A DNA stretch of 64,000 bases from Dorea_A amylophila (GCF_025567265.1 NZ_JAOQJW010000021.1:1-64000); one strand, 5' to 3'. Shown: positions 51,747 through 62,134, numbered from the stretch's first letter. Made by a program: numbers and translations. Notes: generated by a model from the sequence alone, not told the origin.

Positions 51747-52756
51747 GATTTTCGCCTCTTATCTTTTCCTTTGTATTTTGCGTCATTACCGCGACGATTT
51801 TGTCTGCTTTCGTAATCTTCGTATGCTTTTACGATTTTTTGTACCAGTGGATGACGTACAACGTCCTTGCTGGTAAGGTGACAGATACTGATATCTTCGA
51901 TATCTTTTATAACTTTTGCCGCCACATCAAGACCGGACACCTGTCCGGACGGAAGGTCTTTTTGTGTTGCGTCACCAGTGATCACGACTTTTGAGCCGAA
52001 ACCGATTCGGGTAAGAAACATCTTCATCTGTGCCGGTGTTGTGTTCTGTGCTTCATCCAGAATAATAAAGGCATTATCTAATGTACGGCCACGCATATAA
52101 GCAAGCGGCGCAACCTCAATCAGACCTTTTTCCGAATTCTTTATAAAGCTTTCCGCACCCATGATCTGATACAGTGCATCATAGAGGGGACGCAAATAAG
52201 GATCGATCTTACTCTGAAGGTCGCCCGGAAGGAATCCAAGCTTCTCTCCTGCTTCGATTGCCGGACGTGTCAGTATGATACGTCCTACTTCATTGTTCTT
52301 GAATGCAGTGATCGCCATTGCCATCGCAAGGTAAGTCTTACCGGTACCGGCCGGTCCGAGTCCGAATACGATCATCTGTTTACGGATTGCATCGACGTAT
52401 TTTTTCTGACCGAGTGTCTTCGGCTTGATCGGTTTTCCCTGTAAGGTATGGCAGATAATATCTTTATCGATCTCCAGTACGTTTTCTTCGCTGTCTTCCA
52501 TAACCAGTGCCAGCGTGTAATCTACATTCTGTTCCTGGATCGTATTACCTCTTTTTGAAAGTTCTACAAGCTGATCCAGCACTTTTTTTGCTTTTTCTAC
52601 TTTCAAAGCATCTCCCATGATCTTGACGCTTTCACCTCTTGCGATCAGTGTTACATGAAGAGTGCGTTCTATTTTTTTTGCATATGCATCGAACTGTCCG
52701 AACACATTGGCTTCGTGTTCCGCAGGTATATCGATGACTGTCTCCATTAATCCCAT
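51743..52756 (-). CDS. phoH: PhoH-family ATPase
   Basis: A 337-residue PhoH-like P-loop protein. A KH-like N-terminal region (about 20-75) precedes Walker A GPAGTGKTYLA (around 136) and the LDEAQNTT segment. A Lys/Arg-rich tail follows. It probably acts on RNA with YbeY. The ATG lies 3 bp after the yqfD stop. Confidence 0.96.
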   Translation of the reverse strand: MGLMETVIDIPAEHEANVFGQFDAYAKKIERTLHVTLIARGESVKIMGDALKVEKAKKVLDQLVELSKRGNTIQEQNVDYTLALVMEDSEENVLEIDKDIICHTLQGKPIKPKTLGQKKYVDAIRKQMIVFGLGPAGTGKTYLAMAMAITAFKNNEVGRIILTRPAIEAGEKLGFLPGDLQSKIDPYLRPLYDALYQIMGAESFIKNSEKGLIEVAPLAYMRGRTLDNAFIILDEAQNTTPAQMKMFLTRIGFGSKVVITGDATQKDLPSGQVSGLDVAAKVIKDIEDISICHLTSKDVVRHPLVQKIVKAYEDYESRQNRRGNDAKYKGKDKRRKS

Positions 52757-52759
52757 GCA

Positions 52760-54022
52760 TTAGTCTCCATTCTTTGTGTCGTCTTCCGCAATATAGTCCG
52801 GCGGAAGCGGTGTGGACGGAACCTGCTTTCCAACGGAGCATCTGACCTTCAGTGTTCCTTTTGCAGAGTACGTCTCAGACCCTGTGTATATTTTAACATC
52901 ATTCTGGATAATTTCTACCCCTTTTTTCTTCATTTCTTTACAGTAATTCTGAAAATCTCCGGATAATATCTTCCGGATTTGCGCTTTTGTATAATTCTTA
53001 TGTCTTTTCCGGTAAGGAGTTACTGTAATTTCTTCGAAGGTAAGAGGGAATATATTCAACGGCCTGAACTGCCACTGGAAGACGTGCTTTTCAAAATAAG
53101 GATATGTGTTTTTTACAGAACCTATTCGGATCATATATCTTCCTGCCCGGACTGCATATTCTTTTTTCTGGATAAAATGATATCTTGATTTGTAATATTC
53201 TTTTTCGAAATAGTTTTTTGAGAGCGTCTTTTGATACGGAATACAGGTTTCGCCGGATATGTCAGCATCCGATCTACAGGGTGAGTACCCTGTAATTTCT
53301 TTTGCATCATTGCAGATGGGAATCTGTCCCGATACCAGAAGATCACCTTTTTTTACCTGTACACCTTTTTTTACCTGTGCGATACCGGTTCTGGTAGTAA
53401 TACTTGTGATGGTGCAGTCAATGTCGGCAATGATATCTGTAGACTGGTCGTTTATCCGGGATATAATGCTGTTATCCGCAAGGCCGTCTTCGTTTTCTTT
53501 TATCTGAATGACCAGCCTGCAGCCATCTATGGAAGCAGATACCCATATGATCCCGTCATATGTGCGCCTTAGATCCCGGACAATCTTCTGACAGTCTACA
53601 TTTGTCTTTTTCATACCATTTTTAATCTGTTCGGATGCCAGAAATTTCTTTAAAGTATCATCCGTATACGACAGGTTCCCGCGGATATCAATTCCCCAGA
53701 TATAACGTGTCATAAAAAGGATAAGACAAATACAGAGAATAAATCCGGAAAACAGTATATGACGTTTCCGGTAGCGGTGAAAAAGAAAAGGAAGACCGCT
53801 GCGGCGGATGATACAAACCTTTGTGCCGGTCTTCCTTATAATTTCCTTCAGTCTGTGGAACCCACTGACCGACAGATTCATTTCATATACTCCACAGACA
53901 CGTTTCAGATCCCATATATAGATGTTTTTATAACGGCAGGCATTCAGAAAACGTTCGGGTGAATATCCTGACACACGTATCCGGACATAGCCTTTCAGAT
54001 ACCAGATGAACTGTTCAAACAC
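52760..54022 (-). CDS. yqfD: Sporulation protein YqfD
   Basis: A 420-residue YqfD. The cytoplasmic start of about 85 residues is followed by one membrane helix (about 88-108) and a large outer domain with ANIDC-type ADIDCTITSI. GTG 54022 is used, with AGGAGG seven bases upstream. In Bacillus and Clostridium the family is made in the mother cell under sigma-E. yqfC-yqfD-phoH-ybeY is the conserved order. Confidence 0.93.
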   Translation of the reverse strand: MFEQFIWYLKGYVRIRVSGYSPERFLNACRYKNIYIWDLKRVCGVYEMNLSVSGFHRLKEIIRKTGTKVCIIRRSGLPFLFHRYRKRHILFSGFILCICLILFMTRYIWGIDIRGNLSYTDDTLKKFLASEQIKNGMKKTNVDCQKIVRDLRRTYDGIIWVSASIDGCRLVIQIKENEDGLADNSIISRINDQSTDIIADIDCTITSITTRTGIAQVKKGVQVKKGDLLVSGQIPICNDAKEITGYSPCRSDADISGETCIPYQKTLSKNYFEKEYYKSRYHFIQKKEYAVRAGRYMIRIGSVKNTYPYFEKHVFQWQFRPLNIFPLTFEEITVTPYRKRHKNYTKAQIRKILSGDFQNYCKEMKKKGVEIIQNDVKIYTGSETYSAKGTLKVRCSVGKQVPSTPLPPDYIAEDDTKNGD

Positions 54023-54033
54023 GGTGGTCCCTC

Positions 54034-54312
54034 CTATGTTTGGTATTCGATCGTCCTGATGTGACCGTGAATCATCATCTCATCATTGGTGTAATAGATG
54101 ATTTCCAGTTTCCTGCCGCCGATTTTAATCTGTCCGCATCTGGTCTGCAGCCGGATAATCTGATCTGTATATTCCGTTATTCCTCTGTAATTTTCCACAC
54201 ATAGTTCATCCGTACCGGTAATCGTAAGAATCGGGAGCCCCATTGCTACATCTTTTGGGACTCCCGACATTTCCGCCGCTTTTTCTTTCCATTCCTGACG
54301 ATTCATATCCAT
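54034..54312 (-). CDS. yqfC: Sporulation protein YqfC (YabP family)
   Basis: A 92-residue beta-rich protein of the YabP/YqfC family. PILTITGTDELCVENYRGITEY is the family core (given in parts), and IKIGGRKLEI follows. It is 11 bp before yqfD. The ribosome site ahead of ATG 54312 is weak, so ATG 54306 is possible. Confidence 0.92.
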   Translation of the reverse strand: MDMNRQEWKEKAAEMSGVPKDVAMGLPILTITGTDELCVENYRGITEYTDQIIRLQTRCGQIKIGGRKLEIIYYTNDEMMIHGHIRTIEYQT

Positions 54313-54372
54313 ACCACTTTTGTGATTTATATCACTTTATGCATTCCGCCTCAGATATATACCTGCCCGGAT

Positions 54373-56415
54373 TTAAGGAATCTCGTGGTATGCCTTAGCG
54401 TAAAAATATTCCTGTGCATTTACCGGTGTAAGATCATTACTCACACGGTGATAATTTCCATCTGCTTCCAGTTTTCTTGCTTTCTGATTATCAGAAAGCA
54501 TAACGTCGAACATTTCCTGTAATTTCGTTTTCAGTTTGTCATTATATACCGGTGCAGCAACCTCTACACGTCGTACAGTATTTCTGGTCATGAAATCTGC
54601 AGATGCAATGTAATATTTCCTTCTTTCTTTGCTTCCGAAGATATAGATTCTGGAATGTTCCAGGAATCTTCCGACAATGCTGATGATGCGGATGTTTTCT
54701 GTCTTTCCTTCCACTCCGGGGATCAGGCAGCAGATACCGCGGATGATCATATCGATCTTGACTCCGGCCTCAGAAGCCTCGATCAGTTTGTCGATGATCT
54801 TTTTGTCCGTAAGGGAATTCAGTTTGAATCCTGCATAAGCTTCTTCCCCGTTTCTTGCATGTGCGATCTCTTCGTCCAGCATATCCAGCACTTTATTCTG
54901 CAGACACTTCGGTGCTACAAGAAGATGCCTGGTATGTTCAACAACTTCTCCCTTCGACAGTGCCTGAAATACATTGGAAGCTTCCAGCCCGATCTCTACA
55001 TTGGATGTCATCAAAGAGAGATCCGTATATAATCTGGAAGTTTTTTCGTTATAATTACCGGTACCAATCTGGGTGATATATTCTACCTGTCCTGCATTTT
55101 TTCTGGTGATCAGACAGAGTTTTGAATGCACTTTATATCCGTCTAATCCATAGATCACCTGACATCCGGCATCTTCCAGACGTCTGGACCATTCAATATT
55201 ATTTTCTTCATCAAAGCGGGCACGAAGTTCAACTAATACAACGACCTCTTTCCCGTTTTCTGCGGCCTCTATCAATGCCTCTACAACCTTACTCTGCTTT
55301 GCAACACGGTATAAGGTCATCTTGATCGAGATAACATCCGGGTCTTCGGCAGCTTCTGTCAGCAAATGCAAAAACGGACGGATGGATTCATAAGGATAAG
55401 ATAACAGTTTATCTTCTTCTTTGATCTGTGCTATAATGCTCTTTCCATCCTGAAACTGGTCGGATTTCTGAGGTGTTCTTTTCGGAAAATATAATTCCGG
55501 ATTTTTTCTCAGCAGATCCTGGATCTGGAATACGAACGAAAGATCCAATGGTGTTGAGGACATGAATACATGATTTTCATCCAGTTCCAGATACTCGCAC
55601 AATACGGCAATTCCTTTTTTGTCCATATCTCTGGAAAGTTCCAGACGGATCGGAGCCAGTTTCTTACGCTGTTTGATCAGACCTGCCATGAATTCGCGGT
55701 AGTCCAGATCTTCATCGTATAAAGCATCCGCATCAATGTCAGCATTTCTTGTGATGCGCAGCAAAGATTTGGATTTGATCTTGTACCCTTTGAATACAAC
55801 CGGTGCAAAATGAAGAATCAGTTCTTCAGCAAGCATGTATGTGCCAGGTATACCAGGTACTGCGATCAGACGTCCGAAAATATTGCTTGTACATGGAATG
55901 ATTCCGAGACGGTCTTTTTTCCCTTTTGCGCCGAGTACTGCTACGGCATAGATCTCTTTGTTTTTCAAAAACGGGAATGGCTGTCTTCTTCCGATAACAG
56001 TAGGCGAAATAAGCGGTGCGATCTCTGACTTAAAATAACCTTCCAGATAACGGGCACCGTCTTCATCCAGTTCATTAAAACGCAAAATACGGATTCCCTG
56101 CTCTGCCACACGTGCCATCAGTTCTTCGTATACGGCTTCTTTTCTCTTGTTGATCAATTTAGTCTGCTTTAAAATTGCATCAATCTGTTCCTGCGATGTC
56201 ATTCCTGTTTTGTTTTCGCAGATCTTCTTATCGAGAAGTGTCTGATCATATAAAGAACCCACACGCACCATGAAGAATTCATCCAGATTGCTCTGATAAA
56301 TCGATGCGAATGTCAGTCTTTCGCACAACGGAACTTCCGGGTTCTCTGCCTCCTCAAGAACACGTTCATTAAACTTTAACCAGGAAAGTTCCCGGTTCAT
56401 ATATATCTTATTCAT
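54373..56415 (-). CDS. ppk1: Polyphosphate kinase 1
   Basis: A 680-residue enzyme polymerising phosphate from ATP. ELSWLKFNERVLEEA is the N-terminal signature; the phospho-acceptor His is in GYKVHSKLCLI (about residue 420) and a second His is in LEHSRIYIFGS. The start has AAAGGTG. It stands 60 bp upstream of yqfC and shares a short gap with the divergent gene at 56584. Confidence 0.97.
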   Translation of the reverse strand: MNKIYMNRELSWLKFNERVLEEAENPEVPLCERLTFASIYQSNLDEFFMVRVGSLYDQTLLDKKICENKTGMTSQEQIDAILKQTKLINKRKEAVYEELMARVAEQGIRILRFNELDEDGARYLEGYFKSEIAPLISPTVIGRRQPFPFLKNKEIYAVAVLGAKGKKDRLGIIPCTSNIFGRLIAVPGIPGTYMLAEELILHFAPVVFKGYKIKSKSLLRITRNADIDADALYDEDLDYREFMAGLIKQRKKLAPIRLELSRDMDKKGIAVLCEYLELDENHVFMSSTPLDLSFVFQIQDLLRKNPELYFPKRTPQKSDQFQDGKSIIAQIKEEDKLLSYPYESIRPFLHLLTEAAEDPDVISIKMTLYRVAKQSKVVEALIEAAENGKEVVVLVELRARFDEENNIEWSRRLEDAGCQVIYGLDGYKVHSKLCLITRKNAGQVEYITQIGTGNYNEKTSRLYTDLSLMTSNVEIGLEASNVFQALSKGEVVEHTRHLLVAPKCLQNKVLDMLDEEIAHARNGEEAYAGFKLNSLTDKKIIDKLIEASEAGVKIDMIIRGICCLIPGVEGKTENIRIISIVGRFLEHSRIYIFGSKERRKYYIASADFMTRNTVRRVEVAAPVYNDKLKTKLQEMFDVMLSDNQKARKLEADGNYHRVSNDLTPVNAQEYFYAKAYHEIP

Positions 56416-56583
56416 AACTTTTTCACCTTTCTTTGTATTGCATTTCCAATGTTTCTAATGTATCATAGTAATTCCAAACGATTATTAGATTTACGTTAAA
56501 TCTATGTAAAATCAGCCTGCATCATTGCATCAAGGTCAGATAGTATGGTTTTGAAATCCATATATTTTAAGGAGGTTTTATCT

Positions 56584-56985
56584 ATGCATACATCATTTCT
56601 TGTTTTGATCATATTGGCACTTGTTATTGTTGCATCGATCATCACATCCATTGTTACGTATCTTATCCTTGCGGGGAGAAACAAAAGAATCCGTCTTGCC
56701 GAGCAGTACCGGCAGATCGGGATTACCGATGGCTATCTGAGCATTCAGGAAGAGATAGAGAAAAATATCAAATCGGAACACATTAAGTTTACAACAGTTT
56801 CTCCTGTAAAAGCTCCGGATTTTGCGGATGAAGAACATACAGAACAGGAATCCGATCCAAAAGATATCTGGGTTGTTGTCCGGGGAAAAGATAGTAATAC
56901 ATCCGAAAAGATCTTTGAATACTGGCATTTTATATATCAGGATTCCAGATGGATCTGTAAAGAACGTAAGAAAAAAGCTGGCTAA
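56584..56985 (+). CDS. Unknown single-pass membrane protein
   Basis: A 133-residue protein I do not recognise. One N-terminal membrane segment (about 4-30) is followed by a cytoplasmic basic patch (RNKRIR), a helical stretch, an acidic linker (about 80-95) and a compact end with Trp/Tyr-rich IFEYWHFIYQDSRWICKE. AAGGAGG is ideal for ATG 56584; the frame from 56545 has no site. It is monocistronic, divergent from ppk1, and its stop lies within a terminator hairpin. Confidence 0.75.
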   Translation: MHTSFLVLIILALVIVASIITSIVTYLILAGRNKRIRLAEQYRQIGITDGYLSIQEEIEKNIKSEHIKFTTVSPVKAPDFADEEHTEQESDPKDIWVVVRGKDSNTSEKIFEYWHFIYQDSRWICKERKKKAG

Positions 56986-57003
56986 AAATACCAGCTTTTT
57001 TTC
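56971..57003. terminator. Bidirectional terminator overlapping a stop codon
   Basis: AAAAAGCTGG (56972-56981) pairs with CCAGCTTTTT, with T7 on the plus strand and a run of T on the minus strand. The TAA of the preceding gene lies in the hairpin, at the stem-loop junction. Confidence 0.9.
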
Positions 57004-57882
57004 TTATCTTTCTTCCTGTTCTTTTTTATAGACTTTCTGCTGTGAAAATCCTCTTCCTCGTACTTCATTTACATTTCCGATAATCATAAATGCATGTGGA
57101 TCAGTCTCCTGTACCAGCTGGTTCAGCCGCATCAGTTCGCGGTTGGATACAACGGTAAGGATCATCGGCTGATCATTTTTCAGATATCCGGTCTGTGTGT
57201 AAACAAGTGTTGTTCCACGGTCAAGCTGCTCCTGGATCAGACGGTTCAGCTCTTCATATTTTTCTGTCATGATCTCTACTTTTGTACGTGTAGATCCCAT
57301 CAGAAGCACCTTGTCTAAAATGACTGTGTAAATCAGTACCAACAAGATACCATATACAATCTCTTCTTTATTGGTGAAGAGCATCTGTGAGATTAAGATA
57401 ACAAAATCAAATGCGTACAGCATCACAGATACCGGAAGACCAAACTTCTTGTTCAGAACCAGCGGCGGAATATCCATTCCTCCGGTAGAGGCTCCGCACC
57501 GGATCACGACGCCGATCCCCATCCCAATCATCAGACCGCCGCATATAGTAGATAACATCTTATCGTCTGTTACATTCTGAAGTGCAGGCATTTGCTCCAG
57601 CACTCCCAGAATAACCGGATAATAAAAGGTACTGACCAATGTCGTAAGTGCAAATTTCATTCCAAGGACAGCCGCTCCAAGCAGGAACATCAGTGTATTG
57701 AATAGCAATACAAAACTATGGATTGGAAGTCCGAAATAATGATGGATCGCAATACCAAGCCCTGTTGTCCCGCCTGTGATCATATTATTTGGCAGAATAA
57801 ACATGACGATTGCAAGTGCATAGATCGTATTGCCCAGTAAGATCATGCACAGATTTTTTAAATTTAAGTGTTTCATAGTCAT
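57004..57882 (-). CDS. YitT-family membrane protein
   Basis: A 292-residue protein with about five to six membrane segments (about 5-200) and a C-terminal DUF2179 cytoplasmic domain (about 215-285, GTTLVYTQTGYLKND). MITGGTTGLGIAIHHYFGLP is the family signature. ATG 57882 follows GGAGAGG, with ATG 57876 possible. Its ligand is unknown. Confidence 0.93.
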   Translation of the reverse strand: MTMKHLNLKNLCMILLGNTIYALAIVMFILPNNMITGGTTGLGIAIHHYFGLPIHSFVLLFNTLMFLLGAAVLGMKFALTTLVSTFYYPVILGVLEQMPALQNVTDDKMLSTICGGLMIGMGIGVVIRCGASTGGMDIPPLVLNKKFGLPVSVMLYAFDFVILISQMLFTNKEEIVYGILLVLIYTVILDKVLLMGSTRTKVEIMTEKYEELNRLIQEQLDRGTTLVYTQTGYLKNDQPMILTVVSNRELMRLNQLVQETDPHAFMIIGNVNEVRGRGFSQQKVYKKEQEER

Positions 57883-57967
57883 ATCATACCCTCTCCTGAC
57901 ATTTTCATCCATATTAGTATAAAGGATGATGGATTTTGATACAAGATTTTTCTTCTATTTCGGCAGT

Positions 57968-58447
57968 TTACTTATGATATGGCTCATGGCTGATAATACG
58001 GTAGCTTCTGTAAATCTGTTCCAGCAGAATTACCCGCATCAGCTGGTGTGGAAATGTCATCTTTGAAAAACTCAGTGCATAGTCTGAACGTTTCAGCACT
58101 TCTTTTCCAAGTCCGATCGAACCGCCAATGATAAATATGATATGGCTCGTCCCTTGAATTCCAAGGTTCTCAATCTTTTTCGCCAGTTCTTCGGAGGTCA
58201 GAAGCTTTCCCTCAATTTCCAGCGTAACAACATAGGCATCGTCTCTGACATATTTCAGAATCCGTTCACCTTCTTTATCACGGATGCCGTCTTCTACAGT
58301 TTCACTTGCGTTATCCGGGGTCTTTTCGTCTGCCACTTCAATGATTTCCAGCTTACAGTAACGGCTCAGTCTTTTACTGTATTCTGTAATAGCATCCTTT
58401 AAGTATTTTTCTTTTATCTTACCTACTGTGATTAATGTTATCTTCAT
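57968..58447 (-). CDS. rlmH: 23S rRNA pseudouridine-1915 N3-methyltransferase RlmH
   Basis: A 159-residue SPOUT methyltransferase. ITLITVGKIKEKYL at the start, FIIGGSIGLGKEVL for SAM binding and the absolutely typical C-terminal ISHEPYHK are present. The start has AAAGAAT. It is 20 bp after helD. Confidence 0.98.
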   Translation of the reverse strand: MKITLITVGKIKEKYLKDAITEYSKRLSRYCKLEIIEVADEKTPDNASETVEDGIRDKEGERILKYVRDDAYVVTLEIEGKLLTSEELAKKIENLGIQGTSHIIFIIGGSIGLGKEVLKRSDYALSFSKMTFPHQLMRVILLEQIYRSYRIISHEPYHK

Positions 58448-58466
58448 TCTTCTATTCTTTCTAATT

Positions 58467-60512
58467 CTACTGTTTGGTTACCTGATACATATATAACTCG
58501 TGTAATGCTCTTGTTGCACAGATATATTTTGCCTGGTTCTGCATCGGATTTTCAATATCCCGGAAGACTCCGAATACCTGATCGAATTCCAGTCCTTTCG
58601 CAAGATAATAGGTTGTGACGGTAAGCCCTTTTTTGAATGCAGAACTGTTGCGGTCAATATAGTGCACTTCTTCGCCGCGGGCTTTTAACATCTGATACAA
58701 TGTGAACGCTTCTGCTTCCGTCATGGTAATAATGGCAGCAGTCTCATACTCGTCTTCTCCAAGTTTTGCTTTTAAAAAGATCTCATCCAGCACAGCATCT
58801 TCATTTTGGAAATTCTCTTCAATGACTTCTTTTCCATGACGCTTTAAAAGTTCCACGTCTTTTACACCGGTTAGTTTTTCAGCGTATCTGGCAATCTCCA
58901 TCGTATTTCTGTAACTTTTATTCATTACAATCTTATGGATCTTCTGATCGAACACCCCCGGAAGGAACTGTAATACATCTCGCATCTGTTCATCCAGTGT
59001 CTGGGCCTTATCGCCGAGGATTGTCATCCGGCATTTGAAGATCTGATTCAGGATCACATACTGCAGATAAGAATAATCCTGCATTTCATCAATGACCAGA
59101 TGCTTGATGTGATTATGCACAACTTTTCCGGTCAGACGGTACTTCAGATATAACACCGGAAATACATCTTCGTATTCCAGCTTGCGCTTTTCGTATTCGA
59201 CATCCGGAAGTGCCGGATACCCGCATTCTTCCAGAAGCCATCCATATATCTTATAGATATCTTTTGTCACATACATCTTGTCAAACTTATTCTGTACGAT
59301 CAGAAGTTCCTCTTCGCTAAGGTCACGTCCAAGTAATGTCTCATATTCATCCACACAATAATCCCGGATCGCATCCATACGGCTAAGCAACGGGGCATTC
59401 TGGAACTTGAAATAAAACAGATTAATAAGCTCTTCTTCCGTCTTTTGAATTCCTTTATATTCAATCGTTCGAAAATCCATCAGTTCATCTTCCAGGCTTG
59501 CGAGAAATCCTTCCATCATTCCGACAAAGCCTTCCGACTGTTTTTCTTCAAAGCGTTCTGTCAGGTACAGATCCTGAAGCTTCATGTTCCTCTCCAGCTG
59601 GTCATAACGGTCTTCGCAGTCCGGAACGATTTCCTTCAATTCGCGGTATGCAAACAGATCAAAACTCATCTCCTGAATATTTTCCTCGCCCAGTTCCGGA
59701 AGAATATGAGAAATATAGTCCGAAAAAACACTGTTGGGAGAAAGGATCAGTATATTAGAGGATTTTAAATGTTCTCTGTCGTGATACAACAGGTATGCGA
59801 TCCTGTGTAATGCAACGGAAGTCTTGCCGCTTCCGGCTGCCCCCTGAATTGCAAGGATCCGATCCTGTGTATTACGAATGATGGCATTCTGTTCTTTCTG
59901 GATCGTACGTACGATATTTTTCAGCTGCACATCACTGTTGGTTCCCAGTTCCTGTTTTAAAATATCGTCATCAATCTTGGTATCGCTTTCAAATGCATAG
60001 ACCATTTTTCCATTTTTTACTTTATACTGCCATTTGGCGGCAATTTCGCCTTCGATAAGTCCGGCGGGAGCTTTATAAGAACCCGGTCCTTTATCATAAT
60101 CGTAAAACAATCCGCTGACAGGTGCTCTCCAGTCATAGATCAAAGGCAACATACCTGTACGCTCTGCAAAATTGCCGATACCGATATAAAAAATCTCCGG
60201 CTCTTCTTCCCCATCATAGATAAAATCTACACGTCCAAAAAATGGGGCTTCCAACATCTTACGGAGACGATGTCTCATCTTCTGCTTTTCCTGATTATCA
60301 TTTACCTGATGTAAAAGTGCTTGTTGGTTATCGTAATTCTCATAACCATATTCGTCCATCTCAGTGTAATTCTCCCAGTAGTATTCGTTCATACTCTGAA
60401 TGTCTTTCTGTCCGGCTTCAATGGATGCATCTACTTCTGTCAGCCGTGTACGGATCTTCTCCGTTACTTTATTTAAAAATATCTTTCCGTCTTTCAAATC
60501 TAATTCTGTCAT
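58467..60512 (-). CDS. helD: HelD-like UvrD-family helicase
   Basis: A 681-residue superfamily 1 protein. Walker A AIQGAAGSGKTSVALHR (about 230) and DEMQDYSYLQY are visible; the long N-terminal coiled coil (about 10-80) is typical of HelD, which frees stalled RNA polymerase. ATG 60512 is chosen; TTG 60521 is an alternative since GGAG is only 3 bp from the ATG. The 227-bp gap upstream holds the terminator at 60645 and a TATAAA-like -10 near 60575 but nothing else. Confidence 0.9.
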   Translation of the reverse strand: MTELDLKDGKIFLNKVTEKIRTRLTEVDASIEAGQKDIQSMNEYYWENYTEMDEYGYENYDNQQALLHQVNDNQEKQKMRHRLRKMLEAPFFGRVDFIYDGEEEPEIFYIGIGNFAERTGMLPLIYDWRAPVSGLFYDYDKGPGSYKAPAGLIEGEIAAKWQYKVKNGKMVYAFESDTKIDDDILKQELGTNSDVQLKNIVRTIQKEQNAIIRNTQDRILAIQGAAGSGKTSVALHRIAYLLYHDREHLKSSNILILSPNSVFSDYISHILPELGEENIQEMSFDLFAYRELKEIVPDCEDRYDQLERNMKLQDLYLTERFEEKQSEGFVGMMEGFLASLEDELMDFRTIEYKGIQKTEEELINLFYFKFQNAPLLSRMDAIRDYCVDEYETLLGRDLSEEELLIVQNKFDKMYVTKDIYKIYGWLLEECGYPALPDVEYEKRKLEYEDVFPVLYLKYRLTGKVVHNHIKHLVIDEMQDYSYLQYVILNQIFKCRMTILGDKAQTLDEQMRDVLQFLPGVFDQKIHKIVMNKSYRNTMEIARYAEKLTGVKDVELLKRHGKEVIEENFQNEDAVLDEIFLKAKLGEDEYETAAIITMTEAEAFTLYQMLKARGEEVHYIDRNSSAFKKGLTVTTYYLAKGLEFDQVFGVFRDIENPMQNQAKYICATRALHELYMYQVTKQ

Positions 60513-60644
60513 AATCTCCAACCTGTCTTTTTGTTTTATCCTTACTTGTCAGCAGGACTGATTTTATAATTATTTTCAGTATTTAAATATGTCTTACAAT
60601 CATAACACATACAGCTGTTTTTATTCAAGTACGGATACAGCATC

Positions 60645-60689
60645 AAAAAAGAGATACACACAAGATTTTTTCTTATGCATATCTCTTTT
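60645..60689 (-). terminator. Terminator after the Nfn-like operon
   Basis: On the minus strand AAAAGAGATA (60689-60680) pairs with TATCTCTTTT (60656-60647), followed by TT. It lies about 50 bp after the stop at 60740. Confidence 0.8.
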
Positions 60690-60739
60690 ATCATATATTC
60701 ATATCTGAATACTTATAGAATCTTTTATCCTGTGGAGAA

Positions 60740-62134
60740 TTAAGCATTCTTCTTAGACAGATATTCGTGGATACCTTTTGCACCTGCTTTACCTGCACCC
60801 ATAGCAAGAATTACAGTTGCAGCACCTGTTACGGCATCGCCGCCTGCGAATACGGCAGCTTTTGAAGTCTGTCCGTTCTCTTCTTCTGCTACGATACATT
60901 TTCTCTTGTTCGTCTCAAGACCCTTTGTTGTAGAAGAAATCAATGGGTTTGGAGAGGTTCCAAGGGACATGATAACAGTGTCTAATTCAATCTCATATTC
61001 AGATCCAGGAATTTCGATCGGACGTCTTCTTCCGGAAGCATCCGGCTCACCAAGTTCCATCTTGATCACTTTCATACCTTTTACCCATCCGTTTTCATCG
61101 ACAAGGATTTCTTTTGGATTGGTAAGGAGGTCGAACTGAACACCTTCTTCTTTTGCATGATGTACTTCTTCTACTCGTGCAGGAAGTTCTGCTTCGCTTC
61201 GACGGTATACGATATGTACTTCTGCACCAAGACGAAGTGCTGTTCTGGCAGCATCCATAGCAACATTACCGCCACCAACAACGGCAACTTTCTTACCGGC
61301 TGCGATCGGTGTATCATAAGAATCATCGAATGCTTTCATCAGGTTACTTCTTGTCAAGTATTCATTTGCTGAGAATACTCCGTTGGCTGTCTCGCCAGGA
61401 ATTCCCATGAACATCGGAAGACCTGCTCCGGAACCGATGAATACAGCTTCAAAATCTTCCTCTTCCATCAACTGGTCGATGGTTGTAGATTTACCGATAA
61501 CAACGTTTGTCTCGAATTTAACACCAAGCTCTTTGACTTTTTCGATTTCTTTCTTAACAACTTTCTGCTTTGGAAGACGGAATTCAGGAATACCATATAC
61601 CAGAACACCACCAAGTTCATGCAGTGCTTCGAATACAGTTACTTCGTATCCGAGTTTTGCAAGGTCGCCGGCACAGGTAAGTCCTGACGGACCGGAACCG
61701 ATGACTGCTACTTTATGTCCGTTTGTCTTTTCCGGTTTTTCCGGTTTGATATCATTTTCCAGTGCATAATCTGCGACAAATCTTTCCAGTTTACCGATAG
61801 ATACTGCATCACCTTTGATACCACGAACACACTTGCTCTCGCACTGTGACTCCTGTGGACATACACGTCCGCAGATAGCCGGAAGTGCAGAAGACTGACC
61901 GATCACTTTGTAAGCCTCTTCGATATTGCCTTCTTTGATCTCTGCGATAAATGCAGGTATGTTAATGGATACAGGACATCCCTGGATACATCTTGCATTC
62001 TTACAGTTCAGACATCTGGTTGCTTCTTCCATTGCTTCTTCTTTATTATATCCGTAACATACTTCTTCAAAATTCGTAGCACGAACCTTTGGCTCCTGTT
62101 CTCTTACAGGAACTTTCTTTAATACATCTGCCAT
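60740..62134 (-). CDS. nfnB: Nfn-type large subunit (GltA-like FAD/NAD(P) protein)
   Basis: A 464-residue homologue of NfnB, the large subunit of electron-bifurcating NADH-dependent reduced ferredoxin:NADP+ oxidoreductase; it is often annotated as glutamate synthase small chain (gltA). N-terminal Cys motifs CLNCKNARCIQGCP and ICGRVCPQESQCESKC can hold two [4Fe-4S] clusters. Rossmann motifs VIGSGPSGLTCAG and VVGGGNVAMDAA bind FAD and NADPH. GGAGGTG precedes the ATG. It overlaps the small-subunit gene by one base. No glutamate synthase large chain is nearby, supporting Nfn. Confidence 0.92.
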   Translation of the reverse strand: MADVLKKVPVREQEPKVRATNFEEVCYGYNKEEAMEEATRCLNCKNARCIQGCPVSINIPAFIAEIKEGNIEEAYKVIGQSSALPAICGRVCPQESQCESKCVRGIKGDAVSIGKLERFVADYALENDIKPEKPEKTNGHKVAVIGSGPSGLTCAGDLAKLGYEVTVFEALHELGGVLVYGIPEFRLPKQKVVKKEIEKVKELGVKFETNVVIGKSTTIDQLMEEEDFEAVFIGSGAGLPMFMGIPGETANGVFSANEYLTRSNLMKAFDDSYDTPIAAGKKVAVVGGGNVAMDAARTALRLGAEVHIVYRRSEAELPARVEEVHHAKEEGVQFDLLTNPKEILVDENGWVKGMKVIKMELGEPDASGRRRPIEIPGSEYEIELDTVIMSLGTSPNPLISSTTKGLETNKRKCIVAEEENGQTSKAAVFAGGDAVTGAATVILAMGAGKAGAKGIHEYLSKKNA

